Shown here one piece after another: positions 37,366 to 45,873 of a stretch of DNA of 64,000 bases. The notes below the pieces were generated by a model, which made no database searches, was not told the origin of the DNA, and saw only the letters and a program-made list of their open reading frames with translations. The stretch is from NCBI GenBank assembly GCA_027484685.1, contig JAIXSO010000014.1:62001-126000 (forward strand), given 5' to 3'. The position numbers were made by a program, and so were the translations under genes. This stretch comes from Bacteroidota bacterium (GTDB taxonomy: Bacteria > Bacteroidota > Bacteroidia > UKL13-3). Each line of letters opens with the position of its first letter. The stretch's first letter is position 1.

Positions 37366-37794
37366 TTGCACCTAAACTTACCCACATATCAATTTAAAAT
37401 TACCAAACAAAACGAAAAACCGTTTATTTACGACATTATTAGGCGTAAATTGGTAAGCTTAACCCCCGAAGAATGGGTACGTCAGCATATAATTAACTTT
37501 TTAGTTTATTATAAAAATTACAACAAAAAACTAATTGCTGTTGAGCGTAAGCTCAATTATTTAAATAGTTTTAAACGATTTGATATTTTAGTTTTTAACA
37601 ATAAAGCTGAACCTGAAATTTTAATTGAATGTAAAGCACCTTCAATCAACTTAACTAGCGAAACGGCTTTACAATTAGCGCTTTACAACCAACAGTATAA
37701 AGCTAAAATTATTATTATTAGCAACGGAATTAACCATTTTGCTTGGCAACTCAATCAGGAGTACGAATATCAATCATTTTCTTTTTTTGAATAA
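37366..37794 (+). CDS. Stand-alone type I restriction HsdR N-terminal-like nuclease domain protein
   Basis: The 142-residue protein is a single HSDR_N_2-type domain: PEEWVRQHIINFLVYYKNY, VERKLNYLNSFKRFDILVF (Asp), PEILIECKAPS (Glu-Cys-Lys) and LALYNQQYKAKIIIISNG. These make up a full PD-(D/E)XK core. No helicase, specificity or methylase partner is near. The start is a TTG just after an in-frame stop, the only option giving the full domain. Such small proteins are widely conserved in Bacteroidota beside holA, which suggests a housekeeping role rather than restriction; that context is from memory and the function is unknown. Confidence 0.75.
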   Translation: MHLNLPTYQFKITKQNEKPFIYDIIRRKLVSLTPEEWVRQHIINFLVYYKNYNKKLIAVERKLNYLNSFKRFDILVFNNKAEPEILIECKAPSINLTSETALQLALYNQQYKAKIIIISNGINHFAWQLNQEYEYQSFSFFE

Positions 37795-37819
37795 ATAATG
37801 GCTATGAAATATTTTTTTT

Positions 37820-37827
37820 TAGTTTTG
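37820..37827 (+). promoter_or_regulatory. Bacteroidota-type -7 element before glycosyltransferase
   Basis: TAGTTTTG matches TAnnTTTG exactly and ends 23 bases before the glycosyltransferase start. No clear -33 TTTG is seen upstream. Confidence 0.35.
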
Positions 37828-37850
37828 CTTTTTTTATACATAAATAAAGT

Positions 37851-38990
37851 TTGAAACTTAAAGTCTGCCATTTTTCATCGGTTCATAGTATTATAGACAC
37901 ACGTGTTTTTTACAGAGAATGTGTGAGCATGGCTATATATTTTGATGTAACTTTAATTGCCATTGGCAATTTTACTGGTTTAAAAAATGGGGTTCAAATA
38001 ATTGGTATTCCAAAACCAAAAAACAGATTACAACGAGCCTTTGGAACCATTTTTAAAGTTTTTGCTTTAGCCATTAAACAAAATGCAGATGTATATCACA
38101 TTCACGATGCTGAAATGTTGCCTTTTGGCTTAATACTATCATTTTTAGGCAAAAAGGTAATTTATGATATTCACGAGAATACCAAACAAGATATTTTATT
38201 AAAACCTTGGATTCCAGAACAACGCAAACAAACCATTGCCAGTTTATACGATAAATTACTTAAATTTTCGAGCAATTATATTCATTACATTCCTGTAGTA
38301 GCCAATGATAGTTTTTTACCCATTTTTCATGTAAAAGAAAATCAATATACTGTAATTCAAAACTTTGCCGATAGCCAACAAATGGCAAAATATAAAATTA
38401 CCGAAAGGAATGTTTTACCCGGAAATCATATTTTTTACATTGGAATGATAAAAGATATGTATTACGATATCAATCCTTTGATTGATGCATTGTACTTATT
38501 AAAACAGCAGGGTAAAACTTACTACTTGCATTGCGTTGGTTATTTTGGAGCCAGAACTGACCATAGTTTTGAAAGCAATCCAAATTTTGAAGCCATTAAA
38601 AACCAAATTCATTTTTATGGTTATTTAGATATGGATACTGCTTATAAAATAAGTATGCAATGTAAAATAGGCATTTGCCTAAAAAACCAACCGGTTGAAA
38701 TGCTTGTAAGCCATGAACGTAAATTTTTTGAATACCTTGCAATTGCCTTACCATCAATATTTTGCAATAGCAGCATTTATACAGATATAACTGATAAACA
38801 ACAAGTTGGCATTCCAGTTGATTTAAACAGTAGCAATCAAATTGCAACTGCTATAGAAAAACTTTTTACCGATTCTGAATTTTACCAAAATTGTATTAAT
38901 GCCTGCCAACAGGCTACTAATCAAACCTATAATTGGGAAAATGAAGCCTTGAAGCTTAAGAACTTATATAGCCAACTAGTAAACAACTAA
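37851..38990 (+). CDS. GT4-like glycosyltransferase
   Basis: The 379-residue protein resembles GT-B glycosyltransferases. The N-terminal half has CHFSSVHSIIDTRVFYRE, ADVYHIHDAEMLPFG and VIYDIHENTKQD, and the C-terminal donor-binding half has the family acidic motif region (MLVSHERKFFEYLAIALPSI). The HENTKQD and DTRVFYRE motifs are typical of GT4-like proteins from Bacteroidota polysaccharide loci, but no other polysaccharide genes surround it. The start is TTG, since the first ATG is far inside. It is cytosolic and uses an unknown nucleotide sugar. Confidence 0.75.
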   Translation: MKLKVCHFSSVHSIIDTRVFYRECVSMAIYFDVTLIAIGNFTGLKNGVQIIGIPKPKNRLQRAFGTIFKVFALAIKQNADVYHIHDAEMLPFGLILSFLGKKVIYDIHENTKQDILLKPWIPEQRKQTIASLYDKLLKFSSNYIHYIPVVANDSFLPIFHVKENQYTVIQNFADSQQMAKYKITERNVLPGNHIFYIGMIKDMYYDINPLIDALYLLKQQGKTYYLHCVGYFGARTDHSFESNPNFEAIKNQIHFYGYLDMDTAYKISMQCKIGICLKNQPVEMLVSHERKFFEYLAIALPSIFCNSSIYTDITDKQQVGIPVDLNSSNQIATAIEKLFTDSEFYQNCINACQQATNQTYNWENEALKLKNLYSQLVNN

Positions 38991-39030
38991 TATCATTTTT
39001 AAAAAATTTAGTGAATATAAATTAAACATT

Positions 39031-39038
39031 TATTTTCG
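39031..39038 (+). promoter_or_regulatory. Promoter-like -7 element before cysteine desulfurase
   Basis: TATTTTCG differs by one base from TAnnTTTG and ends 18 bases before the ATG. The same octamer at the same distance precedes nuoA. Confidence 0.4.
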
Positions 39039-39056
39039 CTCAATTATTTACTCAAT

Positions 39057-40202
39057 ATGGAAAGAATATATTTTGATAATGCTGCTACTACCCCACTTGA
39101 CAAAGAAGTAGCCGATGCAATGTACCAAGTAATGTTGCACGAATACGGAAACCCAAGCAGCACTCACGCCACCGGTAGAACAGTTCGTACCATTATAGAA
39201 GAATGTCGTAGAACAATTGCCAAATTAATTAATTGCTCACCAGGCGAAATATTCTTTACATCGGGCGGAACCGAAGCCGATAATATGGCTATTAGAAAAA
39301 CTGTGGAGGATTTTAAAATACAAAATATAATTACCTCAGCTATTGAGCACCATGCAGTTTCGCACACTATTGAAGAATTAGCACATGCTGGTTTGGTTAA
39401 AATGCATTTAGTTAAATTAACCGAAAATGGCCATATTGACTACACAGATTTAGAAAATTTATTACAAAATAATCCAAATGCTTTAGTAAGTTTAATGCAT
39501 GCCAACAACGAAATTGGTAATTTATTAGATGCCGAAAGAGTGGGTAATTTATGTGAACAATACAAAGCATTTTTTCATAGCGATACGGTGCAAACCATTG
39601 GCCACTATCCAATTGATGTTCAAAAATTGAAAGTACATTTTATAGCTTGTGCAGCTCATAAATTTCATGGTCCAAAAGGGGCAGGATTTATTTATGTAAG
39701 CAGCAATGCTAAAATACATCCTTTTATTACTGGAGGAGCACAAGAAAGAAACATGCGTGGAGGAACTGAAAATGTATATGGAATAGTAGGTTTAACCAAA
39801 GCATTAGAAAAAGCTTATGCACATTTAGACGAAGAAATGGCTCATATCAGTTCATTGAAAAAATACATGATTGAGCAACTTAAAGCCAATATACCTGGTA
39901 TTCAGTTTAATGGTGATGCTGAAGGAAACTCACTTTATACTGTTTTAAACACCTCGTTTCCTCCTAGCCCAATTGGCGAAATGTTATTATTTAAATTAGA
40001 CATTGCAGGAATTTCGGTTAGCGGTGGAAGTGCATGCAGCAGTGGTTCAGATGTTGGAAGTCATGTATTAAAAGCCTTAAATACAGATAGAAACAGAGCA
40101 GCTGTTCGTTTTTCATTTGCAAAACAAAACACCAAAGCCGAGGTAGATAAAGTAATAGCAGCTTTATCAGAAATGTTAAATGCAGCAGCTAAATCAAATT
40201 AA
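39057..40202 (+). CDS. Cysteine desulfurase (NifS/IscS family)
   Basis: The 381-residue PLP enzyme removes sulfur from L-cysteine for Fe-S cluster and thiocofactor synthesis. Visible motifs are YFDNAATTPLD at the N-terminus, SSTHATGR, FTSGGTEADNMA, HSDTVQTIG, and AAHKFHGPKG with the PLP lysine at about residue 202. The catalytic cysteine loop SGGSACSSGSD has Cys327. The length is right for IscS/NifS. No scaffold gene is adjacent, but the gene precedes the nuo cluster, whose products need about nine Fe-S clusters. That makes a supply role plausible though not proven. Confidence 0.9.
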   Translation: MERIYFDNAATTPLDKEVADAMYQVMLHEYGNPSSTHATGRTVRTIIEECRRTIAKLINCSPGEIFFTSGGTEADNMAIRKTVEDFKIQNIITSAIEHHAVSHTIEELAHAGLVKMHLVKLTENGHIDYTDLENLLQNNPNALVSLMHANNEIGNLLDAERVGNLCEQYKAFFHSDTVQTIGHYPIDVQKLKVHFIACAAHKFHGPKGAGFIYVSSNAKIHPFITGGAQERNMRGGTENVYGIVGLTKALEKAYAHLDEEMAHISSLKKYMIEQLKANIPGIQFNGDAEGNSLYTVLNTSFPPSPIGEMLLFKLDIAGISVSGGSACSSGSDVGSHVLKALNTDRNRAAVRFSFAKQNTKAEVDKVIAALSEMLNAAAKSN

Positions 40203-40282
40203 TTAAAATTTTTAAAATCTTTTTGGCTGAAATCATGTTAATAATTTTAGTTTGATAAGTTTTTATAAACAATAAAACCAAC

Positions 40283-40290
40283 TATTTTCG
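40283..40290 (+). promoter_or_regulatory. Promoter-like -7 element before nuoA
   Basis: TATTTTCG ends 18 bases upstream of the nuoA ATG. A TTTG at 40251 is 28 bases further up, longer than the usual spacing, so only the -7 part is proposed. Confidence 0.35.
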
Positions 40291-40308
40291 CAATCTTAAA
40301 ATAAAAAT

Positions 40309-40671
40309 ATGAACGTATCAGTTGATTATATAGCAATATTTATCCAATTTTTGGTAGGTTTTGGGTTTGTGGCTACCACCATGGTTGCTACACATTACCT
40401 TGGTCCTAAGCGTAAAACAGCCGATAAATTAGCCTCATTTGAGTGTGGAATTGATAGCCAAGGAAACGCCCGTTTACCATTCTCAATTAAATATTTTTTA
40501 ACTGCTATTTTATTTGTAATGTTTGATGTAGAGGTAATTTTTATGTATCCATGGGCTGTAAACTTTAAAGAATTAGGCTCAACCGGATTTATAGAAATGC
40601 TACTATTTATAGGAACTTTGCTTATTGGCTTTGCTTACATTATTAAGCGTGGCGCTTTAAAATGGGAATAA
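40309..40671 (+). CDS. nuoA: NADH-quinone oxidoreductase subunit A
   Basis: The 120-residue membrane subunit has three hydrophobic segments and the conserved loop FECGIDSQGNARLPFSIKYFL with its cysteine, then FDVEVIFMYPWA. It is a small subunit of the membrane arm of respiratory complex I near the quinone site. It is the first gene of the nuoA-nuoI run, 106 bases after the cysteine desulfurase stop. Confidence 0.95.
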   Translation: MNVSVDYIAIFIQFLVGFGFVATTMVATHYLGPKRKTADKLASFECGIDSQGNARLPFSIKYFLTAILFVMFDVEVIFMYPWAVNFKELGSTGFIEMLLFIGTLLIGFAYIIKRGALKWE

Positions 40672-40717
40672 TTACAAATAATCAAATCAAAAATTTCCAA
40701 ATCAAAAAATAACTTAA

Positions 40718-41260
40718 ATGTCAGATATAAAAATTGCACAAACACCACCAAGTATTGAAGGTCCTGGTTTTCAGGCTACCTCGTTAGACAAAATAATTGG
40801 TTTGGCTAGAGCTAATTCGCTTTGGCCTTTACCTTTTGCTACTTCGTGCTGCGGTATTGAGTTTATGGCTACTATGGGTTCAAATTACGATTTGGCTCGT
40901 TTTGGAAGTGAGCGTATCAGCTTTTCACCTCGCCAAGCCGATGTATTGTTGGTAGCAGGTACCATTTCCAAAAAAATGGGACCAGTTTTAAAACAAGTAT
41001 ATTTACAAATGGCTGAACCACGTTGGGTAATTGCTATTGGAGCATGCGCTTCAAGTGGAGGTGTATTTGATACTTACTCAGTTTTGCAAGGAATTGATAA
41101 AGTAATTCCGGTAGATGTATATGTGCCAGGCTGCCCTCCGCGCCCTGAACAAATTATTGATGGCATTTTAAAATTACAAGAAATAGTTAAAAACGAATCA
41201 CTTCGCAGAAGAAATTCTGATGAGTATAAAGCGCTTTTAGGAAGCTACGGAATACAATAA
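40718..41260 (+). CDS. nuoB: NADH-quinone oxidoreductase subunit B
   Basis: The 180-residue subunit carries the terminal [4Fe-4S] cluster N2. The cluster ligands are visible as TSCCGIEFMA, GACASSGG and VPGCPPRPE, and N2 passes electrons to quinone in the peripheral arm of complex I. Its stop codon overlaps the start of nuoC by one base, indicating translational coupling. Confidence 0.96.
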   Translation: MSDIKIAQTPPSIEGPGFQATSLDKIIGLARANSLWPLPFATSCCGIEFMATMGSNYDLARFGSERISFSPRQADVLLVAGTISKKMGPVLKQVYLQMAEPRWVIAIGACASSGGVFDTYSVLQGIDKVIPVDVYVPGCPPRPEQIIDGILKLQEIVKNESLRRRNSDEYKALLGSYGIQ

Positions 41261-41766
41261 TGGTAAACATAGATAACGAATATATTTTAACCGAAATTAC
41301 CAATCAATTTGGCGATAAAGTATATAGCTCATACGAGCCTTATGGTTTATTAACCATTGAGTTTGATAAAAACAGCATCAAGGATTTACTTTCATTTTTA
41401 TACAATCACCAAGAATTGCAAATGCAATTTTTAACTGATGTATGTGGAACGCACTACCCTGATGTTAAAGGAAAAGAAATTGGTGTAATTTACCATATAC
41501 ATAGTTTAATAAATAATGTACGTTTACGCGTAAAATGTTACATGCCAATCGAAAATCCTAGTATTGATTCGGCTACATTTTTATTCAGTTCTGCCAATTG
41601 GCAAGAACGCGAAACGTTCGATTTTTATGGTGTTAACTTTGTTGGTCACCCAAATTTAAAACGTATTTTAAACGCTGACGAAATGGATTATTTTCCAATG
41701 AGAAAAGAGTATCCATTAGAAGATGGCACTAGAACAGATAAAGACGATAGTTATTTTGGTAGATAA
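41260..41766 (+). CDS. nuoC: NADH-quinone oxidoreductase subunit C
   Basis: The 168-residue 30-kDa-type subunit has the family signature NWQERETFDFYGV followed by HPNLKRILNADEMDYFPMRK. It is a separate gene, not fused to nuoD as in enterobacteria. It begins within the last base of nuoB. Confidence 0.95.
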   Translation: MVNIDNEYILTEITNQFGDKVYSSYEPYGLLTIEFDKNSIKDLLSFLYNHQELQMQFLTDVCGTHYPDVKGKEIGVIYHIHSLINNVRLRVKCYMPIENPSIDSATFLFSSANWQERETFDFYGVNFVGHPNLKRILNADEMDYFPMRKEYPLEDGTRTDKDDSYFGR

Positions 41767-41798
41767 GCATTTGTGCTTTAATTAAAGATATAAACTAA

Positions 41799-43001
41799 AT
41801 GATTGAATCATTAGAATTAAATACTAAAAGCAAAGACGAAGATTATAACATTTTAAATCTTGGTCCAACGCATCCTGCTACGCATGGTGTTTTTCAAAAT
41901 ATATTGAAAATGGATGGCGAAATTATACATGACGCCACTTCTACTATTGGATATATTCACCGTGCTTTCGAAAAAATTGCAGAACACCGCCCGTTTTACC
42001 AAATTACGCCTTTAACAGATAGGTTAAACTATTGCTCATCGCCAATTAATAATATGGGTTGGCACATGACAGTAGAAAAACTATTGGGAGTTGAAACACC
42101 TAAGCGTGTTGATTATATGCGTGTAATCATTATGGAATTGGCGCGTATTGCAGATCATTTGGTTTGTAATGCTGTAATTGGTGTTGATACTGGTGCATTA
42201 ACCGGATTTACTTACATGTTCCAATGGCGTGAAAAAATTTACGATATTTACGAACAAGTTTGTGGTGCGCGCTTAACTACTAATATTGGAAGAATTGGCG
42301 GTTTAGAAAGAGATTTCACGCCAGAATGCATTCGTTTAATCAGAGAATTTTTAAATGATTTCCCTAAATATTTTGATGAATTTGCTGGATTATTAGAGCG
42401 CAATAGAATATTTATGGATAGGATTATAAACGTAGGACCAATTAGTGCAGAACGTGCATTAAACTATGGTTTTACAGGTCCTAACTTACGCGCAGCAGGT
42501 GTTGATTACGATGTGCGTGTAATGAATCCATATTCTTCTTACCAAGATTTTGATTTTGCAATTCCACTAGGAACTCAAGGCGATACTTATGATAGATTCA
42601 TGGTTCGTCAGCATGAAATAAGAGAAAGTTTAAAAATTATTACACAAGCTTTAGAAAATTTGCCGGAAGGTAAATTCTTTGCTGATGTACCTGACTTTTT
42701 CTTACCTCCAAAACAAGAAGTTTATAATAATATGGAAGCTTTAATTTTCCATTTTAAAATTGTAATGGGCGAAGCAACTGTTCCTGTAGGTGAAGTTTAC
42801 CATTCAGTAGAAGGTGGAAATGGCGAATTAGGATTTTACATGGTAAGTGATGGTGGACGTGCTCCTTACAGATTGCATTTCCGTAGACCATGTTTTATAG
42901 CTTACCAAGCTTATCCTGAAATGATTAAAGGTTCTATGCTTTCAGATGCTATTTTAACCATGAGTAGCATGAACATTATAGCAGGTGAATTAGACGCATA
43001 A
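41799..43001 (+). CDS. nuoD: NADH-quinone oxidoreductase subunit D
   Basis: The 400-residue 49-kDa-type subunit forms the quinone pocket with NuoB. Motifs include LNLGPTHPATHGVFQ, GYIHRAFEKIAEHR, PLTDRLNYCSSP and, near the end, SSMNIIAGELDA. The length is normal. It lies 32 bases after nuoC. Confidence 0.96.
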   Translation: MIESLELNTKSKDEDYNILNLGPTHPATHGVFQNILKMDGEIIHDATSTIGYIHRAFEKIAEHRPFYQITPLTDRLNYCSSPINNMGWHMTVEKLLGVETPKRVDYMRVIIMELARIADHLVCNAVIGVDTGALTGFTYMFQWREKIYDIYEQVCGARLTTNIGRIGGLERDFTPECIRLIREFLNDFPKYFDEFAGLLERNRIFMDRIINVGPISAERALNYGFTGPNLRAAGVDYDVRVMNPYSSYQDFDFAIPLGTQGDTYDRFMVRQHEIRESLKIITQALENLPEGKFFADVPDFFLPPKQEVYNNMEALIFHFKIVMGEATVPVGEVYHSVEGGNGELGFYMVSDGGRAPYRLHFRRPCFIAYQAYPEMIKGSMLSDAILTMSSMNIIAGELDA

Positions 43002-43146
43002 TCCCGATTTAGCGGGAATGAATTTTGAATTTGTGAATGAAAATATTCACTATTTCATGTTCATTTTACTATAAAAAAATAAGTTAATAAGAAAATAAGT
43101 TTTGAATCATTCAACATTCAAAATTTAACATTCAAAATTTTAAAAG
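43002..43146. repeat. Repeat-like spacer inside the nuo operon
   Basis: A small hairpin TCCCG/CGGGA follows the nuoD stop. Just before nuoE stands a 15-bp direct repeat (AACATTCAAAATTT twice). Similar low-complexity direct repeats precede nuoF, nuoG and nuoI. Confidence 0.5.
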
Positions 43147-43683
43147 ATGAGTGAAATAAAATTTAATGATGAAACACTTGCCTTGGTGCAAAGTATTATC
43201 AAACGTTATCCAGAAGGTAAGCAAAAATCGGCTTTATTGCCACTTTTGCATTTAGCGCAAGCCGAATTTGATGGTTGGTTAAGTGCTCCTGTAATGGATT
43301 ATGTAGCTTCGTTATTAAATATCAAACCAATTGAGGTATATGAAGTTGCATCGTTTTATTCTATGTATAACTTAAATCCTGTTGGTAAATGCTTATTAGA
43401 AGTTTGCAGAACCAGTTCATGTTGGTTAAGAGGTGCAAATGAAATTGTAGCTCATATTGAAAATAAATTAGGTATTAAAGATGGTGAAACAACTGCTGAT
43501 GGTAAATTTACCTTAAAAACAGTAGAATGTTTGGGTAGTTGTGGTACAGCTCCAATGCTTCAAATTGGTGCAGATTTCCACGAAAACCTAACTTTTGAAA
43601 AAGTAGACGCTTTAATTAATGATTGGAGCAATAAAACTGAACATAGCAAATACTTAGATAACAGTACTTTTAGAAAAAACTAA
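43147..43683 (+). CDS. nuoE: NADH-quinone oxidoreductase subunit E
   Basis: The 178-residue 24-kDa-type subunit binds a [2Fe-2S] cluster (N1a) through C-x4-C (VCRTSSC) and C-x3-C (ECLGSCG). It has the thioredoxin-like fold of the family and works with NuoF in the NADH-input module. The 145-bp gap before it is the first sizeable spacer in the operon. Confidence 0.95.
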   Translation: MSEIKFNDETLALVQSIIKRYPEGKQKSALLPLLHLAQAEFDGWLSAPVMDYVASLLNIKPIEVYEVASFYSMYNLNPVGKCLLEVCRTSSCWLRGANEIVAHIENKLGIKDGETTADGKFTLKTVECLGSCGTAPMLQIGADFHENLTFEKVDALINDWSNKTEHSKYLDNSTFRKN

Positions 43684-43719
43684 CAATTAAGCCACTGATT
43701 AACGCAGAGCAGTATTACA

Positions 43720-45063
43720 ATGAGTAAAAAAATATTATTAGAACATATAGATGTACCCGGAATTGAAACTTTAGCAGTTTACCGCGAAAAAGGTGGTTAT
43801 GCTTCGGTTGAAAAAGCTTTGAAAACAATGACACCAGATGCTATTGTAGAAGAAGTAAAAAAATCAGGGTTACGCGGACGTGGTGGTGCTGGTTTTCCTA
43901 CTGGTATGAAATGGAGTTTTTTAGCTAAACCTGAGGGTGTGGCTAGATACCTGGTTTGTAATGCCGATGAAAGTGAACCAGGTACTTTTAAAGATAGATA
44001 CTTAATGGAAAAAATTCCTCATGCTTTAATTGAAGGAATGATTACATCAAGTTTTGCTTTAGGTGCTAATACCTCTTACATTTATGTGCGTGGTGAGTAT
44101 TTTTATATAATTAAAATTTTAGAAAAAGCCATTGCAGATGCTTATGCCGCGGGTTGGTTAGGTAAAAATATTTTAGGAACTGGTTATGATTTAGATTTAT
44201 ATGTACAAGCAGGTGCAGGTGCATATATATGCGGAGAAGAAACTGCTTTATTAGAAAGTTTAGAAGGCAAACGCGGAAATCCAAGGATTAAACCTCCTTT
44301 TCCTGCTATTGCAGGTTTATATGGTTGCCCAACTGTGGTAAACAATGTAGAAACCATTGCAGCAGTTGTGCCAATTGTAAACAACGGTGGCGATTGGTAT
44401 GCAGGCATTGGAATTGGAAAATCAAGTGGAACTAAATTGATTTCAGCATCTGGACATATTAATAAACCAGGTGTTTACGAAATTGAAATGGGAATTACGG
44501 TAGAAGATTTTATTTACAGTGATGAATATTGTGGCGGTATAAAAAATGGTAAAAAACTAAAAGCAGTTGTGGCTGGAGGTTCATCAGTGCCGATTTTACC
44601 AGCTGATTTAATTTTAACCACTGCCAATGGCGAAAAACGTTTGATGAGCTACGAAAGCTTAGCTGATGGTGGTTTTGCTTCTGGCACTATGTTAGGTTCA
44701 GGTGGGTTTATAGTAATGGATGAAACCACTAGTATTGTTCAAAATTTACACACCTTTGCTCGTTTTTACCACCATGAAAGCTGCGGACAATGCAGCCCAT
44801 GCCGCGAAGGAACAGGTTGGATGGAAAAAATATTGCATAAAATATTAGATGGACATGGAACTTTAGAAGATGTAAATTTGCTTTGGGAAATTCAGCGTAA
44901 AATTGAAGGAAATACCATTTGCCCATTAGGTGATGCAGCAGCATGGCCAGTAGCAAGTGCTATTCGTCATTTCAGACATGAATTTGAAGAGTATGTAAAA
45001 AATCCAGCTGCTATTAAAAATGTGAAGCATTACCATAATATGCATGGTTTAGCAACAGCATAG
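43720..45063 (+). CDS. nuoF: NADH-quinone oxidoreductase subunit F
   Basis: The 447-residue 51-kDa-type subunit binds NADH and FMN. The glycine-rich RGRGGAGFPTGMKW motif, CNADESEPGTFKDR, and the N3 [4Fe-4S] cluster ligands ESCGQCSPCREG with NTICPLGD are all present. Electrons enter complex I here. After its stop, the next nuo gene is delayed by two small unrelated genes. Confidence 0.96.
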   Translation: MSKKILLEHIDVPGIETLAVYREKGGYASVEKALKTMTPDAIVEEVKKSGLRGRGGAGFPTGMKWSFLAKPEGVARYLVCNADESEPGTFKDRYLMEKIPHALIEGMITSSFALGANTSYIYVRGEYFYIIKILEKAIADAYAAGWLGKNILGTGYDLDLYVQAGAGAYICGEETALLESLEGKRGNPRIKPPFPAIAGLYGCPTVVNNVETIAAVVPIVNNGGDWYAGIGIGKSSGTKLISASGHINKPGVYEIEMGITVEDFIYSDEYCGGIKNGKKLKAVVAGGSSVPILPADLILTTANGEKRLMSYESLADGGFASGTMLGSGGFIVMDETTSIVQNLHTFARFYHHESCGQCSPCREGTGWMEKILHKILDGHGTLEDVNLLWEIQRKIEGNTICPLGDAAAWPVASAIRHFRHEFEEYVKNPAAIKNVKHYHNMHGLATA

Positions 45064-45070
45064 CCGATTC

Positions 45071-45133
45071 TGCCCTCGGTTGGTGTCCTCACCAATCGAA
45101 TGTAGTTGGTGAGGACACCAACTACGGACAGGA
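45071..45133. repeat. 63-bp palindrome bracketing the nuo mini-gene, left copy
   Basis: A perfect 17-bp stem (GTTGGTGTCCTCACCAA with its complement) encloses the loop TCGAATGTAG. It matches the right copy at 45408-45470 in 60 of 63 bases. Half-copies lie at about 8966 and 9150, and a degenerate full copy at about 26969. Confidence 0.9.
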
Positions 45134-45181
45134 ACAGCATAAAAGTTAGCCACAGATTACACAGATTTCACAGAAAAAAAC

Positions 45182-45406
45182 ATGACTGTTAAAGAACTAA
45201 TTCACAAATTAAATACGTTACCTTCAGAATTACAAGTTATAACTGAAGGATACGAAAACGGATTTGATTTAATTAAAACAGTGGAAAGAATAAATGTAGT
45301 TGAAAATGTAAATAAAGATTGGTGGGATGGTGAATTCATAGAAAGTAATACTGATAATGTGGAAGAAATGGTATATTTAAATACGAAAAGAAAAGCAAAA
45401 AAATGA
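45182..45406 (+). CDS. Small unknown protein in a repeat-bracketed cassette within nuo
   Basis: The 74-residue acidic protein (MTVKELIHKLNTLP, ENGFDLIKT, lysine-rich end) has a start like several small cytosolic proteins (VKELIxxLxxLPxxxxV), as seen in phage and toxin-antitoxin neighbourhoods. I know no function. The gene lies exactly between the two 63-bp palindromes and is preceded by CACAGATTACACAGATTTCACAG, a periodic element. It has no role in complex I that I know of and looks like an inserted cassette. Confidence 0.6.
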   Translation: MTVKELIHKLNTLPSELQVITEGYENGFDLIKTVERINVVENVNKDWWDGEFIESNTDNVEEMVYLNTKRKAKK

Positions 45407-45407
45407 T

Positions 45408-45470
45408 TGCCCTTGGTTGGTGTCCTCACCAATCGAATGTAGTTGGTGAGGACACCAACCACGAACAGGA
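45408..45470. repeat. 63-bp palindrome bracketing the nuo mini-gene, right copy
   Basis: Same orientation as the left copy, with three substitutions. It starts one base after the stop codon of the mini-gene, so it could also act as a 3' stem-loop. Confidence 0.9.
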
Positions 45471-45507
45471 AAACAAATAAATTTAACACATAAAAGTAAC
45501 AAAAATT

Positions 45508-45810
45508 ATGAAAACAAAAATTATTCTAATTGCAGTAATTACCATCATTGGTATTTCATTATTTAGTGCTTTTAAACACAGTGAAGGTTCCAAAAAGTAT
45601 TTGATAATGACGGTTTCTAATCATGATATATTTATTGTTGATGAGAACGGAGTAATCACAGAAAAAAAAATTGCAAGTTTTATGAGCAATTTGAAAGGAT
45701 CAGTGGATTTAGCTAAAGAAATTAATATTATCTCTTTAAAAGGTTATAAATTAAATTCTTCCTCTACTTCTCAAGTAAATTTTGGTACATTCATTTTCGA
45801 AAAAGAATAA
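45508..45810 (+). CDS. Small membrane-anchored or secreted unknown protein
   Basis: The 100-residue product has an N-terminal hydrophobic segment (IILIAVITIIGISLF) that is either a signal peptide or an anchor, then a small beta-rich domain (KYLIMTVSNHDIFIVDENG, FGTFIFEKE). It is not a complex I subunit. It is the second foreign gene between nuoF and nuoG and may have arrived with the palindrome-bracketed neighbour. Function unknown. Confidence 0.6.
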   Translation: MKTKIILIAVITIIGISLFSAFKHSEGSKKYLIMTVSNHDIFIVDENGVITEKKIASFMSNLKGSVDLAKEINIISLKGYKLNSSSTSQVNFGTFIFEKE

Positions 45811-45873
45811 ATAAAAACCGCCAAAAATAAATCAGAGAAATCAGAGAAATTAGTGGCTAAAATAAAAATATAA

